A stretch of DNA of 6,103 nt from Rickettsiales bacterium UBA2645 (GTDB lineage Bacteria; Pseudomonadota; Alphaproteobacteria; Rickettsiales; UBA1997), in NCBI GenBank assembly GCA_002359655.1, contig DENL01000034.1, positions 1 to 6,103 on the forward strand, written 5' to 3'. Below are positions 6,100-6,103 of the stretch, piece by piece. The notes under the pieces are model-generated. The model saw only the letters and a program-made list of their open reading frames with translations, searched no databases and had not been told where the DNA came from. The translations under genes were made by a program, and so were the position numbers. How positions within the stretch are numbered: the stretch's first letter is position 1; every line of letters begins with the position of its first letter.

Positions 6100-6103
6100 G
6101 CTC

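Noticed and set aside
1..6103. A CRISPR array expected near type I-F cas genes.
   Set aside because: I see no regularly spaced direct repeats of 28 bases anywhere in the window; the array is probably beyond the right edge.

Overview
The window is AT-rich, with the RNA-helicase core visibly less so by eye, and densely coded. It carries a restriction-modification pair, a DEAD-box RNA helicase and the start of a type I-F CRISPR-Cas adaptation/interference module. TGA serves as a normal stop, so the standard bacterial code applies. Type I-F Cas proteins and an RhlE-like helicase of a style I associate with alphaproteobacteria suggest a low-GC proteobacterium, possibly host-associated. A candidate-phyla (Patescibacteria) bacterium is the main alternative, because the MazF-like protein is of a type I associate with that group. 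None of the starts has a convincing Shine-Dalgarno sequence.

Left part (minus strand, read right to left): an ApaLI-like restriction endonuclease (1276-1920) is followed, through an ATGA stop/start overlap, by a beta-class DNA methyltransferase (83-1279). The two form a compact type II restriction-modification operon. Upstream of it on the same strand lies an RhlE-type DEAD-box helicase with a long basic tail (2043-3530). A 15-bp hairpin and a rho-independent terminator separate the helicase from the operon.

Right part (plus strand): a 90-bp divergent promoter region leads into type I-F cas1 (3621-4574), then a solitary PemK/MazF-family toxin-like gene (4606-5019) with no visible antitoxin, then the cas2-3 gene (from 5101). 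The cas2-3 frame keeps the Cas2-like and HD-nuclease parts but stops at 6099, before any helicase motif. The last bases may belong to an inserted element or a frameshift. The csy/cas8f-cas5-cas7-cas6f genes and the CRISPR array would be expected beyond the right edge and are not in the window.

Functionally this is a defence cluster: DNA cleavage and modification on one side, spacer acquisition and target degradation on the other. The unusual element is a MazF-like RNase placed between the two genes whose products form the Cas1-Cas2/3 adaptation complex.
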